From assembly GCA_003427395.1 (NCBI GenBank), contig BFEA01000862.1, forward strand, positions 201,945-232,380: 30,436 nt of DNA, read 5' to 3'. The notes beneath the pieces were generated by a model. The model saw only the letters and a list, made by a program, of their open reading frames with translations. It had not been told where the DNA came from and ran no database searches. This DNA comes from Chara braunii. Taxonomy: Eukaryota > Streptophyta > Charophyceae > Charales > Characeae. A program made the position numbers and the translations under genes. Below are positions 1 to 10,533 of the stretch, piece by piece. Positions within the stretch are counted from its first letter, which is position 1. Every line of letters starts with the position of its first letter.

Positions 1-244
1 AAAAAGAAAAGAAAAGGAAAGGAGCAACAACGTGCGTGGCCACGGTTGCGATTAAGTACATGTGTGTGTGTATGTGCACGTAGTTAGGGAGGGGAAAACA
101 GCCGCGATAGTGACTAGATGTGTGTGTGTATGTGTGAGTGTGGGAGTAACTGCGTCTGTTCTTTTTTTGAATAGGCCGCAACACTTTTGGCTGGGTACAA
201 CAATTTCCTGAAGCATGTGGCCAGGGAAAAAGGCGAGATGCTTC
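1..244. other. GT-rich low-complexity flank
   Basis: A-rich start followed by two interrupted (GT)n tracts at about 61-75 and 119-141. No coding signal. The last ~55 bases (about 188-228) resemble the sequence just upstream of the second LTR copy (12725-12765) and a loose block at 29744-29785, so this part probably belongs to the LTR element rather than to its target. Confidence 0.5.
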
Positions 245-380
245 TGGAATTGGCAGACCCTGGTTCCCCAAGGAGAACGTCAAGGATTCTGACCTTTGAT
301 CGTGAGTTCAGATCAAGGGCCCCGAGCAATTTTGAATTTTTGACTATAGGCAAAGCTGCTGCCCACAATCTTCTACTCGC

Positions 381-388
381 TATAAAAG
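381..388 (+). promoter_or_regulatory. TATA box of LTR copy 1
   Basis: TATAAAAG lies 136 bp inside the LTR. It is preceded by a conserved motif (TTCAGATCAAGGGCC at about 307-321) that recurs just upstream of TATAAAAG in the other two LTRs. Its conservation at similar depth in three diverged copies argues for a retroelement promoter at the U3/R junction. Confidence 0.6.
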
Positions 389-619
389 TCAGCAACACCC
401 CTACTTGCCTCACAGTTGTCAAGGTTGTGATGCTGCTCACTTGCACTTCAAGTGTAGATGAGCTCCATCACATTGTAAGGGGCTGTGCTGCTGGGACATC
501 TGCGAGGAAGTAGAGAAAGAGAAAAGGGTGGCCATAGCCAGAGGAAGGGAGCTAATTGCCCCACCCCGGTGCTAATGCTGCGACTGGTAGGTTGCGTTGA
601 GGGTCTGGTTGTACAACAG

Positions 620-1000
620 TGGCGCACGTCGGGGAGGTGTTGTCCGTTTAGCCGCACGACAATACCTGATTTTTATATGGAGGTGAGTATTGTCTGATTG
701 GCTGCACGATAATGGTGGTATGCAGAATGAGGATATGCTGCTAAACTTTTCTAGCGGCGGTGTGATATTTTGAAAGGAGGTGCTGCATAATTTACCGCGC
801 GACATCGACAATCCGTGCATGTAGGGAGGTGTTGCCGGAGTAACGACACAACGACGATGGTACTTTCAGTGGGGTAACGCTGCAAAATTATGAGCGCGTC
901 GACAATATTATTTTTGAGGGGCAATGCTATCAAAAATTTGCGGCACAGTGGACCCTTTCATTGTAGTGTGTGAGAAGGCGGTAGTGCTGCTGGACAATTG
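620..1000 (+). repeat. Degenerate ~48-bp tandem units inside LTR copy 1
   Basis: A G-rich word like GGGGAGGTGTTG returns at about 631, 679, 729, 776, 824, 871, 917 and 975, so the period is near 46-50 bp. Between these words GCACGACAA-like text also recurs. Comparable units occur downstream of the TATA boxes of LTR copies 2 (about 13237-13500) and 3 (about 27450-27960, minus strand). This looks like an old minisatellite in the transcribed part of the LTR. Confidence 0.55.
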
Positions 1001-3389
1001 TGGTACCGGTTTTGACGGCATGGTGAGCGGCATACCATTTATTTTTTTGAGTTTGCGGTGGTGGTGGACCATTTTAGTGTATGAAGGATGGACTAGCGGT
1101 GGTGCATGTTAGGGATCATGCAATTTGAAATGTAGGTCAGCGAGATTGTTTGGAGCATGCGCGTTCAGTGTGGAGGTTGTCGGAACTTACTGCGCGTTCG
1201 ATGTAGTTGTTGGAGCTCGTGGCACCTGCGGTTTTCACCAGGGGTCCCCTTTAATTGTTTTTGCGGCATTTAGTGTCGGAGGGCCGCTGTTATTTTTTTG
1301 CGATCCACAGTACGATCTTTTTTTTTTTTAAGAACCATTCGGTGGTGCGACAACAACGTGAGATCGCCTAGGGCCGAGTTTGGGACCAGGTGGGATTGAT
1401 TTTGAGATCATAATGGGCATGTTGGTGTGGCTATTGTGATTGGACGTGGTGATCGAAGAAGGGTTGGATTTGCAGTTGACTGGGACGGTCCTTGAGGGAA
1501 GTGGTGTCGTTGAGACTGTGTCGGGACCATTTGGCCCTGATGTTGGACTTGTAGATGAGAGCACCCTCCCAGAGGGCTATATCTCTTTGGTTTTTTTAGT
1601 GGTCCGACTTTTGTCCATTTGAGCATTCAAGAGAGGACGTGAAGCACCTTTTGGTGGGAAGGCCGCAACTCGTGGAGTTATACGATTGATCTTTTTGATA
1701 TATTATGCGGTTTTCTTGAGTGAGCCGACCAAAACTTCACTCAAGGTCACTTGATTGACTCAAATTTCGCTTCACACTTGTATGAACCCACCCTTTGCTT
1801 GACCCTGTTTGTTTGAATGTTCGAAAGAAAAGGTACTAGAGGAACATGTATGTGAATGGAAAGGTCTGACTTGGGTATGGGGTTGCATTGATTTCCTTTG
1901 AACTTGTTTGTTTTGCTTTGAGTGCAGGTAGGTAGACGAATATGTGCAACGAAGATTGGTTGATGTCTAATTGAGATAAGAAAAGGATTGTTTTCTTTCT
2001 ACCGTTCGTCCACCTCCATGTTAAAAGTACGTGTATTTTGATATGAATAATTTCAATCGGTGCTGTGAAAAGAAAATTCGCCAATGTAATGAAGATGAAG
2101 ATAATCAGACTTATTTTTTTTCGAGATTGACTCATTCTTTCCCGAATAACCTCATCTTCCTATACTTGTCTAAATGATTCTCATTTTCTACTTCCTCTGA
2201 CTTTCTTCGTCCAAGTTACCCTGAACTTCGGAAAAAAAAAAAAAACAGAACAATTGAAGTCTACTCGTATTTGATACATTCTCTTTTTCTAGGAAGCATC
2301 TGCGGCGGGGGTTCGGTGCTTCAAGAGTCGATTCTGTTATCGACCTAGAGTGGACCGTTCTACAGGGAGAGTACTTCGCCGATTCGGAGGAGACGGTCCG
2401 AATTCTGAGATCTGAGTCTTATGCTCGGGCGACGAGGAGTACCTTGGACCACTTCCTGGAGGGTGAGACATGCAACACTTCAAGTAATGCACCTGATCAA
2501 GAATTATCCGCAAAGCAGTCTTTCATCCAAGAAGATCGGGGACGTATATAGACGGGCTCGCGTGTCAAATCTTAGGTCGACTGTACAATGAAATAAATGA
2601 CTTTGGCGGCATGTCTCATCAAGTCAAAATTGAGGCATTCTGACTACCCTGTCGGCTGCATTGACGTTGTTGTAGGAGTCATCTCCTCATTGGTTGTTGT
2701 ATGGACTTTTATTTATCGAGTTAGACCTGAGGTGGTTGGGTTTTATTTCGATCTTGGTTTATTGGATGTACCCTACGATGATTCGAGTTCTTTCAGTTAT
2801 CATATCAGATTAAATATACATTCCTGTCGACTCCGGTTGACTTATTTTGATGTAATTATGTGTAGTTGAGACTTTCTTTTGACTGTGCGTCTAAGGGACC
2901 AGGATTAATTGTGGGTTTCATTCTTGGTTGAGACCATCATATTCGACAGGCCTCCGCTTGGTACTTAGGAGATGAAAGCTCTAAGCAACGGATGACGCTC
3001 GCATCCACTTGACATTAACCAAGCGTTTCCAATAGTGCAGCAAATCGAGCAAACACCCTCGGTTGATCTACCTAAACGACTGCATATAAGAGCTTCCGCA
3101 TCTGGGTCGGTAGCTCTATAGAGTACGCTCCAAAGGGTGGTGACAACCCTTTAGGAAGATACGTTGTGCCCTGCGAGAACCTATCTTGTCTTAGGGGGCC
3201 ACGGGAAGTACGGCTCGCGCACCCGACTAGAGTGGCAAAGGTACGACGCGACCTCGCCTGCCTCAGCGGTTGGCGGGGTTATTTTACGTTGTCCTCGAGT
3301 TGTCTTTGTTTATTTCGTTAACTCTTGCGTGGTGTGGTCGGGAGAGATCTCGCCTTTGGCAAAAAAGGAGGTAGCTGCAGCGCTTGACA

Positions 3390-3688
3390 GTGTCATGAGG
3401 ATCGTCCTATGCCGTAGCCAAAAGGACAAACAACGACTTAGTGGTCAAAAAGTCGGCTACGAAGAAGGCCTTAGAGGTACACTACACCGTGGCTATTTGG
3501 ATGGTATGGGTCGGGAGGCGCCGAGGGGAGACTTAGATCGATGCTCACGAGAAAGGTTAATGTAGTATTGATCGAGCGCGTCAGGGTATTACCACTGCGA
3601 GGAGGCATGTCCATCCTGATGGCAACGAATGCAACTGCGCTGGGCCTCGACGACGGCACACTCATCAGGGGATAAGGCTTCATGCGGA
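3390..3688. other. Unassigned segment after LTR copy 1
   Basis: No gene is recognised. The last ~40 bp (about 3665-3688, GGGATAAGGCTTCATGCGG) match the end of the tandem unit that follows, so part of this stretch is a broken first unit of that array. Confidence 0.4.
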
Positions 3689-4358
3689 GGGACAAAAGTC
3701 TATGGGAGGTCCACATGTGGAACATGCGGGCACCATACTATGCTGACAGGCTGTGAGTACGGCCCATAGCAGACATAATCATCCGCAAGTGATCGTCCAT
3801 CGGGACAGTCTCTTCATTAATGTAATATTTTTTATTGCATGACGTCACGGAGCTCGAGGTTCTTGGGGGTATCCCCAAGGTTAGGGTCAAGCTCGGTTGG
3901 GGCGTCGTCGTCGAGTAACGCCGAGAGAAGGAAGTTTCGGGCTGAAACTGGGGGTGAAACGACCAGGGAAAGAGAAGAGGCCTTGAATAGTATCGCGACA
4001 CAGGTGGTGGATAAGGCTCCAGGCTGAGGGACAAAAGTTTGTGGGAGGTTCGCATGTGGAACATGTGGGCACCAGACTATGCGGGCCTATTGTGAGTTCG
4101 GCCCATAGCCGACATGGCCATCCGTGAGCGATCGACAATCGAGATAGTCTCTTCACCCAAGTAATATTGGATGACGTCGCGGAGCTCGAGGTTCACGAGG
4201 GTGCCCCCAAGGTTAGGGTCAAGCTTGGTTGAGGCGTTGTCGAGGTACTCAAGCGCATTGTAACACGCAGAGAAGGAAGTTTCGGGCAGATATAGGGGGG
4301 GCGAAACAATCAGCGAAAGTAAAGAGGCCTTGAGTATTGTCGTGAGACAGGTGGAAGA
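3689..4358 (-). repeat. Tandem duplication of ~335 bp in retroelement-like sequence
   Basis: Two adjacent units start with GGGACAAAAGT at about 3690 and 4028. They share GGAACATG.GGGCACCA, GGCCCATAGC.GACAT, GGAGCTCGAGGTTC and CCCAAGGTTAGGGTCAAGC at offsets of 333-338 bp. Read on the minus strand both units give the peptide SAMGRTH near one edge and MFHM..SHKLLSL near the other, interrupted by stops. The array lies on the 3' side of a gag-like relic, so it may be a duplicated part of a dead retroelement. The function of the repeated peptide is unknown. Confidence 0.6.
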
Positions 4359-4389
4359 GAGGGGTCGCGAAGAGGATGGGGTGGGCGAG

Positions 4390-5000
4390 AAATGACCCCA
4401 CATCCTTTGGTACTGACGAGTAGTTTCATATGCCTGCTTTGCAGAATAGAATGTTTGTCTCCATAGCTAGATGCAGTAGTCAGTCGAGCGACTAACAAGA
4501 AACTTGTCGATGAGAGTGACCTTTTGCAGGAATGTCTCATCACAAGTAAGGTAGACGTCCTAAGACACCCGAATGTGACGCTTCAAGTCAATTGGTGCAA
4601 AGGACCCGGACCATCAAGTTTGTGAGACTCGATATAAGGCATCTGTTACGTCATGCCGAGCTCCAAAGCAGTCATGAAGAAAGGTCGTGAAATTCGTGAA
4701 TATGGGAACCTCACCGCGGCGGAAGGGCTGCCCCCGAGTCGCAATTTGGTTGCGAGCATATTGCGTCATTTTGACATCTCCTAAGGAGTAGCGACTGTCA
4801 CGAAGGTCAGTTCGCACATGACTATCTCCAACTACTACGACACGCGGAGTGTGCCATCGTATTGGGGTATGTCAGAGAGGCGCACAAGAGGGGCTCCGTC
4901 GAGTCGACGACAAGGGGAGAGAGGCTGAGGCGCTTGCACTGCAACAACAAAAGTTGGAGCCGCTGCAGGGGTAGCAATGGGACCAGCCTCTGGATTGTGC
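4390..5000 (-). pseudogene. gag-like relic of an LTR retrotransposon
   Basis: The minus strand reads, with frameshifts and stops, a proline/alanine-rich stretch, then VRLSDIPQYDGTLR, then RTDLRDSRYSLGDVKMTQYA, then GEVPIFTNFTTFLHDCFG directly joined to ARHDVTDALYRVSQT (ends near 4614). After a stop it goes on as TCDETFLQKVTLIDKFLVSR and YETTRQYQRMW. The order 'PxYDG ... aromatic-rich helix ... FTxFLxxxFG ... A.L..L.QT' is the pattern of capsid (Retrotrans_gag) proteins of Ty3-type elements. What is seen is the word pattern; the family call is inference. At least three disruptions make it non-functional. It is on the strand opposite to LTR copy 1, so it belongs to a different or rearranged element. 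Confidence 0.4.
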
Positions 5001-5172
5001 CGCAGGAAGAGCGGTGGTTGTGATGGAGTGGTAAGGTAAAAAGGGAAAGGAGGGGGAGCAAGTCGAGAGAAACGACCCTGCATGATAAAGGCAGAAAGAG
5101 CGATAAAAGAAGAGGAAAGATGAGCAAGCTGTGAAGGGTGAGGTTGTCTCACGGTGAGAATGTCCGCTTCAG

Positions 5173-5495
5173 TCTGGTTAGATAATTTTCTCTACCCATC
5201 CTGGTGCTGCTTCCTGGACTCCCGCACGGGTTGAGGAATTGTGTTTCGCCCCCCCCCTCTTTCTTCTATCCCATCAGGCCCACCTCAGGGCATTGAACCA
5301 CTCGTTGGGTGCACGGGGTTGCAAAGGAGGAGACAAAGAGGGTACGAGAGCGGGAGCTGGTATCCCAAACAGAGGGATGCCCTATGGTCGGCCTGATGGG
5401 ATAGAAGAAAGAGGGGGGGCGAAACATAATTCCTCAACCCGTGCGGGAGTATAGGAAGCAGCACCAGGATGGGTAGAGAAAATTGTCTAACCAGA
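5173..5495. repeat. Long inverted repeat (hairpin), arms ~120 bp
   Basis: Left arm 5173-5293 and right arm 5377-5495 are near-perfect reverse complements (TCTGGTTAGA...CATCAGGCC against GGCCTGATG...TCTAACCAGA), with a few substitutions and a two-base difference in the C-run. The intervening loop is ~83 bp. The arms contain CCCGCACGGGTTGAGGAATT and TTCTTCTATCCCATCAGG. Transcription from either side would give a long double-stranded RNA. No terminal motif or target duplication marks it as a transposon. Confidence 0.9.
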
Positions 5496-6174
5496 TATCG
5501 GTACCTGGACAGGAACACCTACTGCAATAGCCGAAGCGGTAGGGTCAGTGGAGGCCGATGGAGGTGCCTCTATAGACGGGCTGTCTGAGTGGCAACAACA
5601 CTCACCACTGCGGAGGAAAAAACATCATGTCTTCACATCTGGAGTCATGGAGATCTAAATTGTGAACCGGTCAGAGGGGGAATGTGACAGTGGAGAGCCC
5701 TTGTGCAAGCGCAAGAAGATGCGCTTGCATAGATGCAAGCGCGTTAAGCGTATCGAGTTGCGCTTGCAGGGGAGAAAGGAGGACCGCAAAAGCGGTGTGA
5801 ATGTCCATAGGGTCCACGGGGGATTGGCCTTACCTATGGGTTGAATGGTCACTGGAAAAGTGGTCGGTGCTTTGGGGACCCTCCCGTTCATTGAATGAGG
5901 GGGAAGGAGGCTATACATAGCGGGAGGTTGAGAACAAGGTGGATTCCTATGTGGGGAAAGAGGGTCCACGATTAAGGGTGAAGGTAGGTGCGGGGCAGAG
6001 GCTATAAGTGCGAGTCGGCTCGCTTTGAGACCGGCGGGTCACACATGAACTGGTGGTGCGAAGCCGATCGAGGGGAGAGGATCTGTTCGGGTTAAGGTTA
6101 CCCAAAGGGAGGAGCCGAAAAAGGAGGAGGGTTTAAAAAATCCTCAACCCCAAGAAAAACCTAACTGGAGAAAG
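5496..6174. other. Unassigned; GCAAGCGC word cluster
   Basis: No gene is recognised. At about 5704-5770 the word GCAAGCGC/GCGCTTGC occurs five or six times in both orientations. The minus strand between 5655 and 5969 reads a proline- and leucine-rich frame that could be the 5' linker of the gag-like relic at lower coordinates, but nothing in it is diagnostic. Confidence 0.35.
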
Positions 6175-6352
6175 AGGAGGTTAGGGTTGAGTAGCGACGA
6201 CCTAATGAAAAAGATGAAATGACAACCATGGAGGGGAGGGCGGAAGAAAAAATAAAAACCGGGGTTAGAGGAGGTTAGGGTAGAGTAGCGACGACCTAAT
6301 GAAAAAAATGAAATGACAACCATGGAGGGAAGGGCGGAAGAAAAAATAATTA
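6175..6352. repeat. 94-bp tandem duplication
   Basis: Two copies of a unit beginning AGGAGGTTAGGGT and containing AGTAGCGACGACCTAATG and GACAACCATGGAGGG start at 6175 and 6269. They differ at only a few positions, so this is a fairly recent duplication. No coding function is seen. Confidence 0.9.
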
Positions 6353-6701
6353 AAAGGCGACAATTTAAGATAAACGTGAAATAGGAAAAAAAAAAAAAAC
6401 AATTATGTTTTATAAAATTTTCGGCAACATTTCCCCAAGTTGAACCCCTGTAAGTCAAGATGTGTCAAGAGAAGAGAAAGACCAAGAAAAACATATTAAC
6501 TGTCAAAATACCGTAAATCAAAAAATTTAAAAAAAATAATAATAATTAATAAATTAGCACGTGGAGGAGAGTAAAGAGAAAACTAAGATTTAAAATTTTC
6601 AAAAGTTTTGGCAACATTTCGTTATCCTCATGAGGTCGAAATATGCAATCAAGAAAATAACAAAGAGAAAAGTTTGCAAGCACTTTGTTACCCCTAATGG
6701 A
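6353..6701. other. AT-rich DNA, nothing recognised
   Basis: A-rich runs (6389-6400, 6520-6555) and no supported frame. It lies between the tandem duplication and the GTAC-rich inverted-repeat element. Confidence 0.4.
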
Positions 6702-7752
6702 TGCATTGCCACTTGTACGCACCCTCGTAGAAGTATTGTTTTGTACTTTTGTACTTGTACACTACTTACGCTACGGACCCCATACAATTAAAAAAAAAAA
6801 AAAAACAATCCGATATTGTTTGTATTTTTTATCTCAAATTAAAAAAAAAATATGGAGATGATGATCAACCGAATGGCTTGTTTTGTGCTTTTGCATCACA
6901 TATTCGTTTTTCGGAATTTTTTATGATTATTTTTTTCTCCGTACAGGGGTGTACAAGACGTACAGGTGTCCGTACAGATTCCCGTACTGATCCCGTACAT
7001 ATATTACCTTTGCGTTACGTAGCACCGTGTTCGCGTTCGGAAGCGAACGCGAACAAGCGCCCAAAACCCTTCGAGAGCGAACATAAAAAATATTTATAAA
7101 AAAAAAACGTTCTCAGAAAAATCTGAAAAACATATATGTTATGTAGAATAACAATACAAGCAACTTTTGCCTTGGAGTCATGTTCAAATTCATAGCCAGT
7201 CATGAGTCAAAAATCAAAAACCGATTTTTTATTTTTTACGAAAAAAAATTATGTGCGCCCGAACATGTTCGCGAGCTGTTCGCGAGAACGTGCAAACACA
7301 TTCACGCGAACATGAAGGGGCGCGAACATGTTCGCCGTGCTACACAGCCTTTACGTTTCGTACAGAACGACCCCGTACGTCTACGTTACGCAATGTAGCC
7401 TAAGGGATAAAAATGTGTTGGAAAAAAAACTAACAAGGAGTATAAAAAATTTTCCGCGTGGTGTTAACCCTAAGGGGTCTAAGTGTGCAGAGACAAAAAA
7501 AAAGACTAAAGCAAAAAGAAAAAAATTCATCAAAAATATATGAAAAAACAATGTGCGATCCAACAGCACAAAACAAGCAATGTTCGAATAAGCATCATCT
7601 TCAGATTCTTATTAGAATTTAAGGAAAAATAAAGGGATTTCAACAAAAAAAAAATAAAAATAAAATCTTACGGGTTCCTAGCGTACGAGTCGCGTACGAG
7701 TACAGGAGTATGAATCCGTAACCGTACGAGGGTGTGTACAAGTGGCAATGCA
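6702..7752. mobile_element. MITE-like element with GTAC-rich terminal inverted repeats
   Basis: The left end TGCATTGCCACTTGTAC (6702-6718), followed by .CACCCTCGTA, is matched in inverse at the right end (..TACGAGGGTGTG then GTACAAGTGGCAATGCA ending 7752). Both ends are then crowded with GTAC words (at about 6714, 6749, 6757, 6763 and 7685-7737). More GTAC words occur at 6943-7000 and near 7359-7378, which suggests a nested relative or internal duplication. The interior is AT-rich with A-runs and no transposase. I do not find a clear target duplication (flanks CTAATGGA and GAGAAAAA). Confidence 0.68.
7016..7350. mobile_element. Nested element with GTTCGCG-rich inverted ends
   Basis: The left side TAGCACCGTGTTCGCGTTCGG, continuing with GAACGCGAAC (7020-7054), is answered on the right by GCGAACATGTTCG words and CCGTGCTA (7258-7346). 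The GTTCGCG/CGCGAAC word appears at least eight times. The exact ends are uncertain; starting at CACCGTG, the flanks TTACGTAG and CTACACAG match at five of eight positions. It sits wholly inside the GTAC-rich element. Confidence 0.5.
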
Positions 7753-7789
7753 GAGAAAAAGGAAATCAAATAGGAACACAAAATAAGAA

Positions 7790-8330
7790 AAAACAAATTG
7801 ACGGTGGTGGAGGGAAGGATGAGAAAGTGATGGGAAATGAGAGAGAGGTGAAAAATAGAGAGATTTTGAAGTGGTAGATGAGGGGATGATGGAGTTTAAC
7901 TTAGGGGTGGAAAAGGTGGAGAGTAGAATTAGGGATTAATAGGAGAGGGTGAGTGAGGACAAAAAATGGCGGAAGACGAGTGGAGAGTGAGGGATATGCA
8001 AGACAGTGAGAAGGAGGGGGAGGTTTTGAAGTGGTAGGTGAGGGAATGATGGAGTTTTAGTTGGGGGAAGAAAAAGTGAGAGAAGGGTGGGAGGATGAGA
8101 GGAATGAAATATGGAAAAGGTGGAGAGTATAATAAAATATTAATAGGAGAGCGTCAGTGGGAAGAAGATGAGAGAAAAAATGGTGGAAGATGACTGGGGA
8201 GTGAGGAATATAAAAGACAGTGTGAAGGAGGGGAGAGAAGTGAAGAAAAAAGGAAAGAAGAGTGAGAAAGGGTATGGTAGGGGAAGGGAGAGCAAGCCGG
8301 CGTCTCACACACCCTAAGATCGGTCGTTCA
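7790..8330. repeat. Purine-rich tract with tandem duplication
   Basis: Strongly G/A-biased on the plus strand. Blocks repeat at offsets of about 160-215 bp: TTTTGAAGTGGTAG (7863, 8025), AAAAGGTGGAGAGTA (7911, 8114) and AAAAAATGG.GGAAGA (7962, 8176). The changing offset shows indels since duplication. No gene is seen; the minus strand gives only low-complexity frames. Confidence 0.7.
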
Positions 8331-8335
8331 CGTGT

Positions 8336-8405
8336 CAATGATCGTTCCGCAGGTTCACCTACGAAAATCTCGTTATGACTTCTTCATCCTTTAAATGCGA
8401 AGGTT
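8336..8405 (-). pseudogene. Fragment of the 3' end of nuclear 18S rRNA
   Basis: Read on the minus strand, these 70 bases match the universal eukaryotic 18S 3' terminus at about 60 positions. They include the helix-45 stem-loop GTAGGTGAACCTGCGGAA, the AAGTC.TAAC word before it, and the terminal GATCATTG. The match stops abruptly at AACCTT on one side. On the other side (8290-8335) lies GC-richer DNA that could be internal transcribed spacer 1 but cannot be checked here. It is too short and too mutated to function, so this is a transferred or retro-copied rDNA scrap. Confidence 0.85.
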
Positions 8406-9480
8406 AAGGATGGAGAGAAAGGAAAGAGGTGGGAAAGTTGATTAGTGAGCAGTGGGTGATGCCAAGCTCTTGGGTAGCCAAAAGCAGATAATATCATAAA
8501 CATCCACATATATTGACCTTGAAGATGCTGGGAACCTGTTGCTGCAAGAGGTAGATTGATCAGTGACATTTAGATCATCTCCGCACGGAAAGATGTCTAG
8601 GGTAGGTTGAAATTTTGATCCGGCACCCAAATGTAACTATTGCGCAACCCCCTAGCCAGGGGGCTCCTTCAGTTGGTAGCAAACTGTTGTTGCACACTAA
8701 AAAAATAAATAATAATGATCTAGTGTTGGCTGAGATCTTTATCAACCACCCAGATTCCATTGTAGTGTAGGCCCTTACCCAGGGAAATTTTCAAACTCCA
8801 AGTGCTACCAAGTGACACTTTTGGAAATGACCATGAGGACGGAGGGAGGAGAGCGAGGGGGAAATATATTTTTACCAATAACTTTTAATCCGCTGGGTAA
8901 ATTTTGACAAACAAAGACTCGTTGAAAAAAAAAATGAAAGCTCCTTCCGTCGAGATATGACATCGCATCAGCCACAGTCTGTGTAAATAGCGTTTGTCAA
9001 ACACCGAGAGCGCGCAGTTTTAGAGCTAAAAAACATCGCGATCGTTGAACAATTGCTCGTGAATCAACGCATAAAATTAAACAATTTATGACTCGTTGAA
9101 AGGTTTCCAACAAACTAAAGAGCAAAAAAATTGGCTACTGGATGCAAAAGTTACAATAACAAATGTGCACTGGTGTCATCGAGGTGTACAAGTGACAAGT
9201 TTTTTTAATCAAGCCACGTGACAAATGATGGAGGGGGTGTGTGAGGGAGGGGAGCAAGGATGAAAGTCTGCTTTGATACGAGTGACGCACCCGTCGAGAT
9301 GGAGGTCCGTTAGGATCAAAACGAAGAGGTGAGGATGAGGGAGATGACGATGAAGCTCGAAGGGACAGTGCAAATCCAACGCAGATTGAACACACACGTA
9401 CTCAAAACTGTGCAAACTAAGAATGACTGAAAGTCCAGACTTTAACTGGGGTATACCCCCAGCGAACTGATTGACTGGAT
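8406..9480. other. Unassigned, with a short local duplication
   Basis: Text near 8593-8632 (TCTAGGGTAGGTTGAAATTTT..) is loosely repeated near 8721-8760. CCCCCTAGCCAGGGGG at 8649-8664 is a short hairpin. The word GACTCGTTGAAA occurs at about 8917 and 9091, with other shared A-rich text. No gene is recognised. Confidence 0.4.
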
Positions 9481-10533
9481 TGAGCTAGTATCAACGGTGG
9501 TACCGAAAATGACTGGATTGAATATTCACATGGCCTGTGGGGTCAGGCGAATGGCCTGGTCCCACAGGACGAACAGACAAATAGCCAAGACCCTGGCTGT
9601 AGGTTAGGGCAGCTAGAGGTCTGCTGTAAATCTCAAAAGCTCCTTTCCACAATATATTCCTACTATATGTGATTGAAATCGTCAAGTGACTCATGGTGCA
9701 TACATCATAGTATGGGAAGAATTCCATGTCTTTGCTCACACAACACTCGGCAATAAATACACTTGAATGGAGGTGTAGCCAATACAAACTTGCAACCTTG
9801 GCTCGCTGTATATGAAATAGCAATTTGATCAAAAAACATGTTGAGGTGTTATTGAATGATCCTTAGTTAGCCATAGTGTTTTTCCTCCTCCAATTGTTAA
9901 TTTGTTAATCGGTATAGTAGAGGCCCTGAAGCAGAGGGCATAGCCCACCTTGGAGTTGTAATCTAACAACAACAGTTTTACAGAGGAGGTAGACTTATCT
10001 TAATCGTCCCAACCAGTTCTTCAAACACCAATTCTTCATTTCTCTCTTGGAGTGTCATTCATAAGCATAGAATATGGTTTGCAACCATTGCAATCATGTT
10101 CTGAGGTACCCACCTTTACCCAGTCATTGTGTGCCTAGGGCGTTACTTCCCCTGATTGCTTAATGAGAAACCTTCTACCCTAGTTTTTTTGGGAGTTGTT
10201 TGGGGCAAATTTAATTTGATAAATGTCATATCCTCATGTCCTCTCCTTCCACAAGGTACCCATTGGTTTGTCGGGCTCTTGACTTTTGATTGCTCGTACT
10301 CAGTTGTTTGGGATTATTTGTAGTGCCTGACCCCTGATTTCATTGGTCGTTGCTGTTGTTGAAGAGATGACAAACCACACAACTATTTTATGACAAAGTT
10401 GCCAGGTTTGTTTGCTACGGAGAATGAAGCATTAGTTGGGTTTGTAAAAGCATTATTTTCGTAGCGAAAAGTATGAAGTATCTCTTTCCCGTCTGATAGG
10501 TTAGTAACAACACATGGGAGGATTTTTTTTCAG
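9481..10533. other. Unassigned, least repetitive stretch
   Basis: Balanced composition and no obvious repeat. A minus-strand frame at 9491-9832 has no recognised motif. If a host gene once lay in this window, this interval and the possible exon just to its right are the best candidates. Confidence 0.35.

Larger units (their letters stand above)
245..3389 (+). mobile_element. Diverged long LTR, copy 1
   Basis: One of three copies of a long LTR-like repeat. The start TGGAATTGGCAGACC aligns with TGGGACTTTATG at 12787 and with TGGAAATTGATGACC read on the minus strand from 28341. The end GCGCTTGACA aligns with GCGCTCGACA in the other two copies, and similarity stops right after it in all three, so the ends have the usual TG...CA form. 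Shared landmarks in order are a TATA box near base 136, G-rich tandem units, a block near 1740-2160 (containing GAACCCAC and CTTGACCCTGTT), a block near 2290-2450 (GCGGGGGTTCG, TATCGA, CTCGGGCGA) and a block near 2940-3260 (GGTGGTGACA, GCGAGAACCT). No gag or pol lies inside. No clean target duplication is seen (GCTTC on the left, GTGTC on the right). Likely a decayed solo LTR or an LTR of a broken element; superfamily not known. Confidence 0.62.

Noticed and set aside
9017-9028. GTTTTAGAGCTA, identical to the start of a Streptococcus CRISPR repeat
   Set aside because: A single 12-base match with no repeat array, spacers or Cas genes, in DNA that is plainly eukaryotic. Chance.
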